The notes under the pieces: model-generated | What the model was told of the DNA's origin: nothing | Database searches by the model: none | The model's input: the letters and a program-made list of their open reading frames with translations, nothing else | Shown: one piece after another, positions 1 through 7,172 of the stretch | Position numbering within the stretch: the first letter of the stretch is position 1 | Layout of the letters: each line of letters opens with the position of its first letter | Assembly (NCBI RefSeq): GCF_000374485.1 | Contig: NZ_KB894512.1 | Span: forward strand, 1 to 36,001 | DNA from: Algicola sagamiensis DSM 14643 | Lineage (GTDB): Bacteria > Pseudomonadota > Gammaproteobacteria > Enterobacterales > Alteromonadaceae | Reading direction: 5' to 3' | DNA: 36,001 nucleotides | Position numbers and translations under genes: made by a program

Positions 1-90
1 AGACTAAGGTTACTAAAGAATTTGGATTTAGAAGAAATCAGCTTTCGAATTGTGAATAAAGACGAAGAACGAACGACAAAGCAACGAATT
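1..90 (+). other. 23S-5S rRNA internal spacer
   Basis: This stretch directly precedes the 5S gene and resembles no coding sequence. By position it is the transcribed spacer between the 23S gene, which must lie left of the window, and the 5S gene. I see no tRNA in it. Confidence rests on context only. Confidence 0.7.
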
Positions 91-210
91 TGCCTGGTGG
101 CAATAGCATTGTGGCACCACCTGAATCCATTCCGAACTCAGCAGTGAAACGCAATAGCGCCGATGGTAGTGTGGGGTTTCCCCATGTGAGAGTAGGACAC
201 CGCCAGGCTC
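91..210 (+). rRNA. rrf: 5S ribosomal RNA
   Basis: The sequence starts TGCCTGGTGG and closes with CCGCCAGGC, which pair as the helix I ends of 5S rRNA. Between them are the family hallmarks CCGAACTCAG, AGTGAAACG, AGCGCCGATGGTAGT and GTGGGGTTTCCCCATGTGAG, close to the E. coli molecule as I know it. The length of about 120 nt is standard. It is the last gene of an rrn operon entering from the left and is followed at once by an intrinsic terminator. The exact 3' end may differ by a few bases. Confidence 0.97.
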
Positions 211-219
211 CCAATTGAG

Positions 220-247
220 AACCCAGCCCGAAAGGCTGGGTTTTTTT
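220..247 (+). terminator. rrn operon intrinsic terminator
   Basis: A perfect stem AACCCAGCC / GGCTGGGTT with loop CGAAA is followed by a run of seven T. It lies about 10 nt after the 5S gene and is a textbook Rho-independent terminator for the rRNA operon. Confidence 0.95.
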
Positions 248-652
248 ATTTGTGGTGTATGAATTTTACCAAGAGACTGCGTTGTCAGTTCCTCACATAG
301 TCGTACTATGCTGCGTCACTTCCGCCTTGTCTCTCGTAAAATCTCCGCTAAAACCTGTCTGTATCTGTCTCTATATCAGCTTTAGCGAAATACTTGCTGC
401 CTCACGGCGTGCCTCTTCCCTGAAATTAAGATCCATGATTGATATGATGCGTTATCGCTCGTTCACATCCTGTTTGGGATGCTTCACGCCCTCTGCCTAA
501 GTCTTTGCTAAGACCTACCCTTATGTGTACTAGCAATCTGGTTCTTAAAGTATCTTTATATTCATACCTCATCATAACTTCATTCTTATTTATCACTTTC
601 AATTTTTCTGACTAATATCTAATAATGAAATTCCTATAAAGGGTACTTCTGT
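248..652. other. Intergenic region with no supported gene
   Basis: About 400 bp separate the rrn terminator from the chemosensory operon. An open frame at 252-500 exists, but its translation is Ser/Cys-rich, has no recognisable domain and has no ribosome binding site, so I do not call it. A short perfect palindrome, CATAGT-CGT-ACTATG, lies at 296-310. The part from about 540 to 650 is AT-rich and should hold the promoter of the downstream operon, but I cannot place -35/-10 boxes or a sigma-28 type flagellar promoter with confidence. Confidence 0.5.
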
Positions 653-898
653 GTGAAGCTGCCAAAAAAGTGCACTGTTGAGCATATCGAAAAGATTTAT
701 GAAGACATTCGAGACGCACTCGGAGACAAAAAAGAACTTGAACTGGACTTGCAAGATGTCACTGATGGAGATGTATCCTTTTTTCAACTGATTCTGAGCT
801 TACAATCATCACAAATCAATCTCAAGTTTAAGAATTTTAACGACGATATCTCGACACTTTTTCAACTATATGAACTAAATGATTTTCTAGAGGGTTAG
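653..898 (+). CDS. Small STAS-domain protein (anti-sigma-factor-antagonist-like)
   Basis: An 81-residue protein consisting of little more than one STAS fold. The segment LDLQDVTDGDVSFFQLIL (about residues 31-48) follows the beta-strand / loop / helix pattern of SpoIIAA- and MlaB-like proteins, in which a D-x-S/T motif precedes the helix. Ser42 falls where SpoIIAA carries its phosphorylated serine; that alignment is by eye. The start is GTG, chosen because AAAGGG lies about 10 nt upstream. It is the first gene of the chemosensory operon, 12 nt before cheA. STAS proteins next to CheA genes could act as a partner-switching output or a scaffold, but its role here is inference. A divergent short STAS family member is the best reading. 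Confidence 0.72.
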   Translation: MKLPKKCTVEHIEKIYEDIRDALGDKKELELDLQDVTDGDVSFFQLILSLQSSQINLKFKNFNDDISTLFQLYELNDFLEG

Positions 899-910
899 AG
901 GCTCGCCATC

Positions 911-2863
911 ATGATGGAAATGGGAGATTTTCTTCCCACATTTTTGACTGAGTGTAAGGACAACCTTCATGTTTATGAGGATTGTTTGATAGAACTGAGT
1001 CAAGGTGGTGGCGATGAAGAAACAATCAACACTGTTTTTCGAGCGATTCACTCTATCAAAGGTGGTGCTGGCATGTTTGATGCGGAGCCACTGGTTGGGT
1101 TGGCCCATGTCACAGAGTCGGTACTTGACCTTGCAAGAAGTAATCAATTAGTCATTGATGAGGCACTATTTGATCTCTTTTTTAGTGCGAAAGATGCATT
1201 AGAAAAATATATTGATGAACTTGCCGAAGGCTCAGTCCAAGAAAATGAGACTGCAAAAGACCTGATTGTAAGTTTGAACGCATATCTTGATAATCGTTCC
1301 TCAAATCAGAGCCAAACGGTCGCGTCAACATCTCAGCTAACCCAGGATAAACAAGATAAAAACCGTCTCGTGATCATGCTTGATAAGGATGCTCTGCGGT
1401 TCGGTTTTCGGCTTGAACCCATTCTGATGGAACTTTCTGAAATCAAGAAAGTTGAAGAAAAAATTATTCATTATCAAGGGCCTCAATTTCAAGATCTTGA
1501 TCCGTTGACGCTCAACCTTGAACTTCAATTTGTTGTCAGTCCACCGATTACAGAAGATGAGGTCGATGAGTTACTGAGCTTTAGTGCTGGTGCTGAAGGG
1601 CGCATAGAAACGATTGCTGTTGAACAAGTGAGTTCGAAAACAGAGCAAGATAATAAGAAAGCCACAGACACGCCGGCTCAAAAAACGGAAGTAAAGGATG
1701 CAGGGCAAGTTATTAAGGTGAACTCGCTGAAACTGGATCAGCTCGTTGATGATGTCGGAGAGCTGATTTCATTAAGGGTTCAGTTATATTCTGCACTTGG
1801 AAATGATTCTCAAGATGAAATGAAGCGTGTGGTTGATGAGATAGGGAAATCATTAAATGGTCTTCGGGATACGGCGCTTTCTCTACGTCTAGTGCCGGTT
1901 GGAAATACGCTACAACGTTTTCATCGTGTTGTCCGTGAAGCTGCGAAAGTGACGGATAAACAAATTGAATTAGAGATTAAAGGCGCTTCCACAGAATTAG
2001 ATAGAGTCACGGTAGAAAAGCTTGTTGACCCCTTGACGCACATTATTCGAAATAGCTGCGACCATGGTATCGAACAACCCCATGAACGGTTGGAGAAAGG
2101 GAAACCTGAAAAAGGATGCATTTTAGTTGAAGCGAGTTATGTTGGTTCGGGTGTCTCTATTCGGATTTCTGACGATGGTAAGGGATTGGCCAAGGAAAGA
2201 ATACTGATTAAAGCACTTGAAAATGGAGTGGTTCAGGAAGATGAGCGTTTAACCGATCACGATATTTATCAACTCATTTTTCACCCTGGATTATCGACGG
2301 CTGAGAAAGTGACAGATCTTTCTGGGCGTGGTGTTGGTATGGATGTTGTTCGGAAAAATATTAATCAATTAGGTGGTGAGATACTGATTGACTCTGCGCC
2401 AAATCAAGGCACCGTCCTCGATATTCGGTTACCGCTGACAACGGCAATATTAAATGGATTTGTTGTGCATTGTGGTGATGCCACGCTAGTTTTCCAAATG
2501 GATCATGTTTGTGAATGTATACGCCAAGATGAGTTAGTCCGGGCGAAAGTGACGGAGGAGGAATGTCTGCTTTTGCGTGGAGATTACATTCCGATGATTT
2601 ATCTTGCCAATATGCTTCATTTGAAGCCCAAAACTGAGAAGCCAGAAGCGATTATTGTCCGAACACAACACGGTCCAATCGCCATTGTAGTGGATATTCT
2701 TGTTGGAGAGCTTGAGACCGTTGTAAAACCACTCGATCCAATATTAAAGCAGTCTCACCTATTTTCCGGAATCGTAAAGCTGTCATCTGGTGATTTAGGC
2801 TTTGTCTTGGATATTCATCAAATTGTTCAAAGAGCAAAACAAAGTGTCACTCAACCTTTTTAA
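911..2863 (+). CDS. cheA: Chemotaxis histidine kinase CheA
   Basis: A 650-residue kinase of a chemosensory array. Domains in order: an HPt (P1) domain, residues 1-105, with phosphoacceptor His47 in AIHSIKGGAG; a Ser/Thr/Gln-rich linker; a P2-like domain around 150-245; the P3 dimerisation helices from about 270 (KVNSLKLDQLVDDVGELI); an HATPase domain with N box RNSCDHG (380-386), G1 DDGKG (421-425) and G2 GRGVGMD (472-478); and a CheW-like P5 domain from about 515. All ATP-binding motifs and the phospho-His are present, so it should be active. There is no fused receiver domain, and no CheY is encoded nearby. The start ATG at 911 follows AGAGG; Met2 and Met4 are alternatives. It should phosphorylate a response regulator encoded elsewhere. 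Confidence 0.95.
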   Translation: MMEMGDFLPTFLTECKDNLHVYEDCLIELSQGGGDEETINTVFRAIHSIKGGAGMFDAEPLVGLAHVTESVLDLARSNQLVIDEALFDLFFSAKDALEKYIDELAEGSVQENETAKDLIVSLNAYLDNRSSNQSQTVASTSQLTQDKQDKNRLVIMLDKDALRFGFRLEPILMELSEIKKVEEKIIHYQGPQFQDLDPLTLNLELQFVVSPPITEDEVDELLSFSAGAEGRIETIAVEQVSSKTEQDNKKATDTPAQKTEVKDAGQVIKVNSLKLDQLVDDVGELISLRVQLYSALGNDSQDEMKRVVDEIGKSLNGLRDTALSLRLVPVGNTLQRFHRVVREAAKVTDKQIELEIKGASTELDRVTVEKLVDPLTHIIRNSCDHGIEQPHERLEKGKPEKGCILVEASYVGSGVSIRISDDGKGLAKERILIKALENGVVQEDERLTDHDIYQLIFHPGLSTAEKVTDLSGRGVGMDVVRKNINQLGGEILIDSAPNQGTVLDIRLPLTTAILNGFVVHCGDATLVFQMDHVCECIRQDELVRAKVTEEECLLLRGDYIPMIYLANMLHLKPKTEKPEAIIVRTQHGPIAIVVDILVGELETVVKPLDPILKQSHLFSGIVKLSSGDLGFVLDIHQIVQRAKQSVTQPF

Positions 2864-2881
2864 ACTCACAAGGAGTTAAAG

Positions 2882-4894
2882 ATGTTTAGGCAGTTCATTG
2901 CAAATAAAAGTGTCAGAACACAATTAAAAATGCTTGTGGGTCTTCCCATTGTGATCCTGGTATTGGTGAGTTTGTTTACGCTCACAAAGAGTTATCGTCA
3001 ACTCGCAATTTATGGCGATTTTGCTGCGATGACGACACTTGCGAATACGGGGCTAACCGTCATTCATGAGATGCAAAAAGAGCGAGGTATGAGCGCGAGC
3101 TTTATTGGTTCACAAGGTGTGAAATTTCGTAAAGAGCTGCCAAAACAAAGGCAAAAAGTAACCAAGCTCATCGGTATTTTGCGAGCTGAGATGGGCGATA
3201 ATCAGAAAGGTCTGAGCCGACTTGCCCAAGAAGAGTTAGCGGAGACGCAGCGGTTATTAGGTGAGGTCGAGTCAATCCGCTCGAATATAGATGGGATGCG
3301 ACTCAGTCTATCCGATAGCTTGGAGGCTTATACTGATGTGATCACGCAAGTATTGAGGATATTAGCCTACACGGTTGAACACCCACCATCGGTAGAAGCT
3401 GCAAGTTATGTCAATGCGCTTTGGAATAATACGATGAGTAAAGAAAAAGCAGGGTTAGAGCGCGGTTTGATGAGTGGTGTATTTGCCAAGGACAGCTTTC
3501 AGGGAAATCAAAAAAGTCGGTTTGTTCAACTCAATTCCGAGTCAAATACTTACTGGTCGTTGATGAAGCTTTATTTAAACTCAGATCAGTTAAAAAAAAT
3601 AGAATCAATCGAGGCACAAGATGCATTCAATGCAGTCGCGAAAATGCGTAAGATTGCTTTAGATAAAAATGACAGTTTTGGTATCGATTCTCCAACTTGG
3701 TTTGCTGCGGCAACGAAGGTGATTAATTTAAAACGTGATTTTGAAGTGGCTCTTGATAAGAAACTAGTTACCTACAATGACCAAAACTTCTCTGATCTTA
3801 AAATGAACTTTATGCTTGTGTTATTGGGTGTTTTTTTTGCATTGGGGGTGACAATTTATATTACAGTTTGCATTGTCAAGCAGATGGGAGGCAACGTTGA
3901 AAATGTAAACCATGCCTTGAATATGCTAAGCCAAGGTCATCTCGATATTCAAGTAGACAAAATCTCTAACGATGAGTTTGGCATGATCATTGACTCACTG
4001 AGAGAGCATCGTGATGAAATGAAAAAAGTGATTAGTTTTGTTCAACAAAATACCCAAGAAATTGCACTTGCAACACCAGAGATCAGCGATGCATCGTTTA
4101 ATTTAAGTTCATCCGTTACAGAACAAGCCTCGAGCATAGAAAGTTCAGCAAGCGCATTGGAGGAGCTTAGCTCAGCGGTTGAAGCGAATGCAGAAAACGC
4201 ATCAAAAACAAAGGATATCGCGGAGTCCGCAGCAAAAATTGCATCTGAAAGTAGTGAAGCTGTCGTCAAGACAGTAGAAGCAATGCGTACCATCACAGAA
4301 AAAGTATCGCTGATAGAAGATATTGCCTATCAAACAAAGATTTTAGCACTGAACGCTTCAATTGAAGCAGGTCGAGCAGGTGAACATGGCAAAGGGTTCA
4401 CGGTTGTCGCTGATGAAGTACGTGAATTAGCTGCAAGTTCAAGAGACTCAGCAGGAGAGATTAATCAACTGGCGAAGAATTGCCGTGAGATAGCAGAACA
4501 CTCCGGAAACTTACTCAATAATATGGTTCCAGAAATTAAGAAAACGGCAGAACTTGTTCAAGATATTTCTGTTGCTTCATCGGAACAGGCAGTCGGGATC
4601 ACGGAGATCAAGGAAGCCGTCATGCAAATGGATAGTGTTACCCAATCCAGCGCAGCAATGAGTGAAGAGTTGGCAGCGACGAGTCAAATCCTTGCGGATC
4701 GGGCTAGGGACTTGAAAAAAACAGTGAGTATTTTCAAACTGAATGAATCCCAACCAGCCAAGAATGATTACGCAGAACCGCCAGCGCCAATGACAACTCG
4801 AACACAACCTGTAGAGCCAAATCGTGCTGAAAAAAAATCTGCGATACATGATGAAGACGAAGCTTGGGATGAGCAAAGTTTTACGGAGTACTGA
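2882..4894 (+). CDS. Methyl-accepting chemoreceptor with NIT-type sensor domain
   Basis: A 670-residue membrane receptor. TM1 spans about residues 16-36. The periplasmic region of about 270 residues contains [13 protein letters not shown] (65-77) followed by F...LPKQR, which matches the nitrate- and nitrite-sensing (NIT) domain signature as I know it. TM2 spans about 310-332 and is followed by HAMP (about 333-385). The signalling domain has its hairpin tip near 481-516, with [20 protein letters not shown] in place of the usual (F/Y)QTNxLALNAAVEAARAG. After a Pro/charge-rich linker of about 60 residues, the protein ends in SFTEY. This fits the x-[HFWY]-x-x-[HFWY] pentapeptide that docks CheR on high-abundance receptors (NWETF in E. 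coli). The start ATG follows AAGGAG. It lies between cheA and cheW. Ligand specificity is inferred from the domain only. Confidence 0.92.
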   Translation: MFRQFIANKSVRTQLKMLVGLPIVILVLVSLFTLTKSYRQLAIYGDFAAMTTLANTGLTVIHEMQKERGMSASFIGSQGVKFRKELPKQRQKVTKLIGILRAEMGDNQKGLSRLAQEELAETQRLLGEVESIRSNIDGMRLSLSDSLEAYTDVITQVLRILAYTVEHPPSVEAASYVNALWNNTMSKEKAGLERGLMSGVFAKDSFQGNQKSRFVQLNSESNTYWSLMKLYLNSDQLKKIESIEAQDAFNAVAKMRKIALDKNDSFGIDSPTWFAAATKVINLKRDFEVALDKKLVTYNDQNFSDLKMNFMLVLLGVFFALGVTIYITVCIVKQMGGNVENVNHALNMLSQGHLDIQVDKISNDEFGMIIDSLREHRDEMKKVISFVQQNTQEIALATPEISDASFNLSSSVTEQASSIESSASALEELSSAVEANAENASKTKDIAESAAKIASESSEAVVKTVEAMRTITEKVSLIEDIAYQTKILALNASIEAGRAGEHGKGFTVVADEVRELAASSRDSAGEINQLAKNCREIAEHSGNLLNNMVPEIKKTAELVQDISVASSEQAVGITEIKEAVMQMDSVTQSSAAMSEELAATSQILADRARDLKKTVSIFKLNESQPAKNDYAEPPAPMTTRTQPVEPNRAEKKSAIHDEDEAWDEQSFTEY

Positions 4895-4896
4895 GC

Positions 4897-5412
4897 ATGA
4901 TGGATGCACAAAATCAAGTGAAAAAGCTATTTAAGTTTACACTCGCAGCGGAGCACTATTTATTGGCGGTAGATGTGATCTCGGAAATCATCCGCTATCG
5001 CCCTGTGACGCAAGTCCCAACAATCCCTGAGGTTGTTCATGGTGTACTCAATCTTCGTGGAAAATATATTCCAATCATTGATCTGGCAAAGCGTTTAACA
5101 GCGAATCAACATACAGAGGTAGATGCCAAAACCTGTATTGTGGTGACCGAGTGTTCAAATAAAGAGCAACGCGTTGCTGTTGGTCTTCTCGTAGACGAGG
5201 TTGTTGATTTTATAGATATTGACGCAAATGAAGTATCTCAGCCGCCTGAATTTGGGCACAGTATCGCCTCAGATCTTGTGGAGGGTATGATCAGAATGGA
5301 TGATGAGGACTATCTGATCTTAAATGTAGAGAAGCTACTCGACCTCGATAAGCTGATTGAGATCTTAGAATCAAACAAAGAAAAGGAAGAGGATACGATT
5401 GAGCCTGCTTAA
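4897..5412 (+). CDS. cheW: Chemotaxis coupling protein CheW
   Basis: A single CheW domain of 171 residues that should bridge the receptor and the CheA P5 domain. The characteristic segments EIIRYRPVTQVP, VHGVLNLRGKYIPIIDL and VGLLVDEVVDF are present in the family order. A charged C-terminal tail (EILESNKEKEEDTIEP) extends past the fold. The ATG lies 2 nt after the receptor stop, with GGAG just upstream. The 3' end overlaps cheR by 14 nt, which implies coupled translation. It is the only CheW in the window, which suits a minimal array of one receptor, one kinase and one adaptor. Confidence 0.93.
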   Translation: MMDAQNQVKKLFKFTLAAEHYLLAVDVISEIIRYRPVTQVPTIPEVVHGVLNLRGKYIPIIDLAKRLTANQHTEVDAKTCIVVTECSNKEQRVAVGLLVDEVVDFIDIDANEVSQPPEFGHSIASDLVEGMIRMDDEDYLILNVEKLLDLDKLIEILESNKEKEEDTIEPA

Positions 5413-6223
5413 TAAATTTCAACAAAGTGAGTTAAGCCAAGAAAATTACATGTTGGTTTGCCAATGGATGAGAGAAAGATGTGGTGTTGATCTTGGTGAG
5501 ACACGCCAGACACTCGTACAATCCCGACTCTTTCGTCGAGCAACTAAATTTCGTCTGCAAAATGTGAATGAATATATTCAGTTCTTAAATCAGCAAGATG
5601 ACCAACATCCAGAGTGGGTATTCTTTGTTGATCTATTAACGACTCACGAAACGTATTTTTTTCGAGAAGCACAGCATTTCGACTTCCTACAACAAATGAT
5701 TTTCAATGATTATCGAAATCAAGAGTTGAGCATTGCTTCAGCCGCTTGTTCAACAGGGGAAGAAGTCTATACACTTGCATTTGTGTGTGCTGAGTTTTTT
5801 GGTTTAAAAGGAAAATGGCATGTTCATGGTATGGATATCGCAAAACCTTGTTTGGAAAGTGCGCAAAGTGCAATCTACCCAGAAGCGAGGGCAAAGCAGG
5901 TGCCTCAGCATATGCTCAAAAAGTATATGCTCAAAGGTGTCAATGAAGCGCAGGGACTCTGTCTTGTCAAAGATAGCGTAAAGGAGAAAGTATCTTTCTC
6001 TAACCAGAATATTTTGCAGCCGATGAATTCAGAACAATTTGATGTTATTTTTTGTCGTAATGTATTAATTTACTTTGATAAAGAAACCAAGCAGAAAGTG
6101 GTTGAAAATCTGTATAGGATGCTCAAACCTGGCGGTTATCTTTTTGTGAGCTTAACGGAACAGCTTCGTGAGTTTGCCAAAGAAGGCGATTTAATCAATA
6201 CCTCAATTCTAAGGAAAATATAA
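5399..6223 (+). CDS. cheR: Chemotaxis protein methyltransferase CheR
   Basis: A 274-residue SAM-dependent methyltransferase that should methylate glutamates of the receptor encoded two genes upstream. An all-helical N-terminal domain (about 1-80) contains the RLFRR segment. The catalytic domain has TTHETYFFRE, the SAM-binding loop ASAACSTGEEVYTLAF (about 113-128) and FDVIFCRNVLIYF (214-226). The start is TTG inside cheW, chosen for the strong GGAAGAGG about 7 nt upstream; the next candidate is ATG at residue 18. The receptor's C-terminal SFTEY pentapeptide suggests this CheR uses tethered docking. No CheB methylesterase is encoded nearby, so the demethylating partner must be elsewhere or missing. 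Confidence 0.94.
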   Translation: MSLLNKFQQSELSQENYMLVCQWMRERCGVDLGETRQTLVQSRLFRRATKFRLQNVNEYIQFLNQQDDQHPEWVFFVDLLTTHETYFFREAQHFDFLQQMIFNDYRNQELSIASAACSTGEEVYTLAFVCAEFFGLKGKWHVHGMDIAKPCLESAQSAIYPEARAKQVPQHMLKKYMLKGVNEAQGLCLVKDSVKEKVSFSNQNILQPMNSEQFDVIFCRNVLIYFDKETKQKVVENLYRMLKPGGYLFVSLTEQLREFAKEGDLINTSILRKI

Positions 6224-6640
6224 ATGAGTCAAAAGTCGCCACCGATGGTTGAATTAATCTACTATAGTCACTCAATTTCTGTGCTCAATGCGGAAGACGT
6301 TGCCCTCATCCTCGAAGGTGCAAGAGAAAAAAACTCAGGAATGGATATAACAGGCTTATTGATATACAAGGGTGGATGTTTTTTACAGGTTATCGAGGGA
6401 CCTCGAGATAAAATTAATCAGCTATTTCAATCGATTAGTCATGATGCGCGTCACTTTGATATCACCCTTGTTTGCTACCGTGAAACCGATCGCCGTAATT
6501 TTGAAGCCTGGCGAATGGGTTATCTTGATGAACAAGCTTTAGCTGCTCAAGATCTTCAAGTTGGCAATCTAGATGCTTTGACTGCCTCAGAGGCAAGAAA
6601 TATTTTATTAGATGCAGCTTCTCTAGAAGAGGTGACCTAA
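6224..6640 (+). CDS. BLUF-domain blue-light photoreceptor, last gene of the chemosensory operon
   Basis: A 138-residue protein made of one BLUF domain plus a short C-terminal helix region. The flavin-site residues known from AppA and Slr1694 can be aligned by eye: Tyr13 (ELIYYS), Asn37 (EKNSGMDITG), Gln55 (CFLQVIEG) and Trp96/Met98 (FEAWRM). It should therefore bind FAD and undergo the BLUF red-shift photocycle. The ATG starts on the base after the cheR TAA, so it is almost certainly translated from the same mRNA. There is no output domain such as EAL or a cyclase, so it probably acts by protein-protein contact, as PixD-type short BLUFs do. Its partner is unknown; CheA, CheW, the STAS protein or the second BLUF are candidates. 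Confidence 0.9.
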   Translation: MSQKSPPMVELIYYSHSISVLNAEDVALILEGAREKNSGMDITGLLIYKGGCFLQVIEGPRDKINQLFQSISHDARHFDITLVCYRETDRRNFEAWRMGYLDEQALAAQDLQVGNLDALTASEARNILLDAASLEEVT

Positions 6641-6649
6641 GTCACCTCT
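6628..6649. terminator. Hairpin between convergent BLUF genes
   Basis: AGAGGTGAC-CTAA-GTCACCTCT is a perfect 9 bp stem with a 4 nt loop, and the TAA stop codon of the rightward BLUF gene lies in its loop. It sits in the 22 bp between two converging genes. No T run follows on either strand, so it may be a 3'-end stabiliser or weak bidirectional terminator and not a classical intrinsic one. Confidence 0.6.
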
Positions 6650-6662
6650 ATGAATAGCGAAG

Positions 6663-7085
6663 CTAAAGCAGGGGAACAGTATCATGCAGTTCTTTTAACA
6701 TGAGATAGGCTGCACCACCTGTCATTTCATAAGGGTTAAATCTTGGGTCGACAGAGTAGCGAATATTAATCGGGTCCGTAATTTTTGTTTCAGGGACATA
6801 TCCCATCTCCCAGGAAGAAAAAGTTCTCTCTTGTATCTCACTGTAATCAAGTAATAAAAGCGTATGATGTCTTTTGTCATTTGCAATTGAATGATACAAA
6901 TCATTGACGTCAGTATTTCTTCCTTCAATACACTGCAAAAAATAGTTTCGATTAAAGCAGAGAATCCCGGTGAGGTAATGTGTTTTGTTATTTGTACGCG
7001 CTGTTGAAAGAATATCATCAATGCTTTGCGTTGACTTAAATGAATCTGAATGGGTACTGCAATAGATAAGGCGAACCAGCGACAT
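6663..7085 (-). CDS. Second BLUF-domain blue-light photoreceptor
   Basis: A 140-residue short BLUF protein. The photochemical residues are all present: Tyr8 (RLIYCS), Asn33 (NNKTHYLTG), Gln51 (FLQCIEG), Trp92 and Met94 (FSSWEMGY). The C-terminal part (about 100-140, DPRFNPYEMTGGAAYLMLKEL) resembles the helical cap of PixD-like proteins, which often form decamers. It differs clearly in sequence from the BLUF encoded at 6224-6640, so it is not a recent duplicate. It converges on the chemosensory operon with 22 bp between stop codons. It is separated from the upstream efflux gene by a terminator, so it probably has its own promoter in 7086-7142. AGGA lies about 9 nt before the ATG. Confidence 0.9.
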   Translation of the reverse strand: MSLVRLIYCSTHSDSFKSTQSIDDILSTARTNNKTHYLTGILCFNRNYFLQCIEGRNTDVNDLYHSIANDKRHHTLLLLDYSEIQERTFSSWEMGYVPETKITDPINIRYSVDPRFNPYEMTGGAAYLMLKELHDTVPLL

Positions 7086-7142
7086 AATTATTTTCCTATT
7101 GCGTAAAACTTTAAAACTAGATGATTTTTAGGTGAACGCAAT

Positions 7143-7172
7143 AAATAAAGGAGCTGCATCGCTCCTTTATTT
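7143..7172 (-). terminator. Intrinsic terminator of the efflux gene
   Basis: AAATAAAGGAGC-TGCATC-GCTCCTTTATTT forms a 12 bp stem overlapping the stop codon of the leftward MFS gene. The T-rich side falls at the 3' end for leftward transcription. The structure is symmetric enough to act in both directions. Confidence 0.75.

Noticed and set aside
252-500. Open reading frame of 82 codons after the rrn terminator
   Set aside because: No ribosome binding site, no domain and atypical composition; it overlaps a palindrome and looks like chance.
540-652. Possible sigma-28 (flagellar/chemotaxis) promoter before the STAS gene
   Set aside because: No TAAA-N15-GCCGATAA-like pair can be found, so promoter class is left open.
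4042-4296. Antisense open frame within the chemoreceptor gene
   Set aside because: Its Ala/Ser-rich translation is the mirror of the receptor's helical repeats; no independent start signal.
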